A stretch of DNA of 36,342 bases from Azospirillum isscasi (GTDB lineage Bacteria > Pseudomonadota > Alphaproteobacteria > Azospirillales > Azospirillaceae): positions 1-36,342 of the forward strand of contig NZ_JAUJFI010000049.1 of NCBI RefSeq assembly GCF_030849505.1. The letters are read 5' to 3'. Positions 35,255 through 36,342 of this stretch are shown in pieces. The first letter of the stretch is position 1. The number at the start of each line of letters is the position of its first letter. Under the pieces are notes generated by a model. That model was not told the origin of the DNA, searched no databases, and saw only the letters and a program-made list of their open reading frames with translations. The position numbers and the translations under genes were made by a program.

Positions 35255-36142
35255 ATGTCCACCATCTTCGGCATCCCGCCCCAGGCGCTGTTCGGGCAAC
35301 TTCTGCTGGGGTTGATCAACGGGTCCTTCTACGCGCTGCTCAGCCTCGGGCTGGCGGTGATCTTCGGCATGCTGAACGTCATCAATTTCGCCCATGGCGC
35401 GCTCTACATGCTGGGGGCCTTCGTGGCGTGGCTGCTGCTGACCATGGCGGGGGTCGGCTATTGGTGGGCGCTGCTCCTGGCGCCGCTGGTCGTCGGCGCC
35501 TTCGGGGTGATCCTGGAGAAGACGCTGCTCAGCCGGCTCTACAAGCTCGACCATCTCTACGGGCTGCTGCTGACCTTCGGCCTCGCGCTGATCGTCGAGG
35601 GGATCTTCCGCCATTTCTACGGCGTCTCGGGCCAGCCCTACCCGATTCCGGATCTGCTGCGCGGCGGGCAGAATCTCGGCTTCATGTTCCTGCCCAACTA
35701 CCGCGGCTGGGTCGTCGTCGCCTCGCTGATCGTCTGCCTTGCCACCTGGTACGCGATCGAGCGGACGAAGCTCGGCGCCTATCTGCGGGCGGCGACGGAG
35801 AATCCGGTGCTGGTCCAAGCCTTCGGCATCAACGTGCCGGTGATGATCACGGCCACCTACGGCTTCGGCGTGGCGCTGGCCGGGCTGGCCGGCGTTCTGG
35901 CCGCCCCGATCTATCAGGTGTCGCCGCTGATGGGCTCCAACCTCATCATCGTCGTCTTCGCGGTGGTGGTGATCGGCGGCATGGGGTCGATTCTGGGTGC
36001 TGTGCTGACCGGATACGGCCTCGGGCTGTTGGAAGGGCTGACGAAGGTGTTCTATCCGGAGGCGTCCAACATCGTCGTCTTCGTCATCATGGCCGTGGTG
36101 CTGCTGATCAAGCCCGCCGGCCTTTTCGGGCGGGAGAGGTGA
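35255..36142 (+). CDS. livH: Branched-chain-amino-acid-type ABC transporter permease LivH
   Basis: 295 residues, about eight hydrophobic helices. The start (LLLGLINGSFYALLSLGLAVIFGMLNVINFAHGALYMLGAF), RTKLGAYLRAATENPVLVQAFGINV and the C-terminal GGMGSILGAVLTGYGLGLLEG stretch are typical LivH. It forms the membrane channel with LivM. GGAGG lies nine bases before the ATG. The second permease gene begins three bases after its stop. Confidence 0.94.
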   Translation: MSTIFGIPPQALFGQLLLGLINGSFYALLSLGLAVIFGMLNVINFAHGALYMLGAFVAWLLLTMAGVGYWWALLLAPLVVGAFGVILEKTLLSRLYKLDHLYGLLLTFGLALIVEGIFRHFYGVSGQPYPIPDLLRGGQNLGFMFLPNYRGWVVVASLIVCLATWYAIERTKLGAYLRAATENPVLVQAFGINVPVMITATYGFGVALAGLAGVLAAPIYQVSPLMGSNLIIVVFAVVVIGGMGSILGAVLTGYGLGLLEGLTKVFYPEASNIVVFVIMAVVLLIKPAGLFGRER

Positions 36143-36145
36143 CCC

Positions 36146-36342
36146 ATGGCGACCGAGACCCATGCCGTCCGCCGCGAGACCGCGGCTTCCACCGCGGCTC
36201 CCGCAACCGGAAAGCCGGCCACGCCGGGCCTTCTGGCCCTGGCCGTCCTGCTGGCGGTGCTGATCGCCGCGCCCTACGTGCTGTACCCCGTCTTCGTGAT
36301 GAAGGTGCTGTGCTTCGCGCTGTTCGCCTGCGCCTTCAACCT
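36146..36342 (+). CDS. livM: Branched-chain-amino-acid-type ABC transporter permease LivM, 5' part
   Basis: Only the first 65 codons are in the window. A polar N-terminal segment rich in Ala/Thr/Pro (about 27 residues) precedes the first membrane helix LLALAVLLAVLIAAPYVL, then a second begins with VFVMKVLCFALFACAFN, which is the LivM-type entry. GAGG lies six to seven bases before the ATG, three bases after livH. Cut by the window end. Confidence 0.85.
   Translation, partial: MATETHAVRRETAASTAAPATGKPATPGLLALAVLLAVLIAAPYVLYPVFVMKVLCFALFACAFN

Overview
The window is about 36 kb of GC-rich chromosomal core DNA. Protein sequences, gene order and GC-biased codon use fit an alphaproteobacterium of the Rhodospirillales, most likely Azospirillum or a close relative; this is inferred from families and layout, without a database search. 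I see no rRNA, tRNA, CRISPR array, insertion sequence, prophage or plasmid function. Nearly every base is explained by about 38 genes, most of them housekeeping.

Layout. 1-2428 (+): the 3' end of bamB (outer-membrane assembly) and der (ribosome-assembly GTPase). They meet, at a bidirectional terminator, a minus-strand group radA-cvpA-purF-SDR (6981 back to 2504). 7140-8554 (+): map and a NUDIX hydrolase. 14490 back to 8559 (-): cfa, dnaB, alr, mlaE, mlaF and a 72-residue unknown protein; dnaB, alr, mlaE and mlaF overlap end to start. 17020 back to 14753 (-): rpsF-rpsR-DUF2232-rplI. 17413-21888 (+): fatty-acid cluster fabD-fabG-acpP-fabF followed by mltG. 24379 back to 21923 (-): slt and a 75-residue unknown protein, with an AT-rich, palindrome-rich stretch between them. 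24458-26986 (+): dapA, smpB and an RsmC-like methyltransferase. 29940 back to 27033 (-): lipid kinase, metallophosphoesterase, hemB. 30108 to the end (+): a 3-hydroxyisobutyryl-CoA hydrolase-like protein, an LdtR-like MarR regulator, and a branched-chain-amino-acid-type ABC transporter (ATPase, ATPase, binding protein, permease, start of second permease).

Several neighbourhoods serve the envelope: BamB, Cfa, Alr, MlaE/F, MltG, Slt, DapA, acyl-chain synthesis and an LdtR-like regulator. The rest is replication (DnaB), repair (RadA), translation (S6, S18, L9, MetAP, SmpB, Der), purine synthesis (PurF), haem synthesis (HemB) and amino-acid uptake or catabolism.

I did not find a convincing new multi-gene system. 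The signals most worth a second look are non-coding: a cluster of DnaA-box-like sites over a likely dnaB promoter, a perfect 27-bp inverted repeat behind smpB that looks like a dispersed repeat element, a strong hairpin plus a 12-bp tandem array in the long gap before the MarR gene, hairpins placed inside operons (acpP/fabF, binding protein/livH), and two small unknown proteins with good ribosome binding sites.
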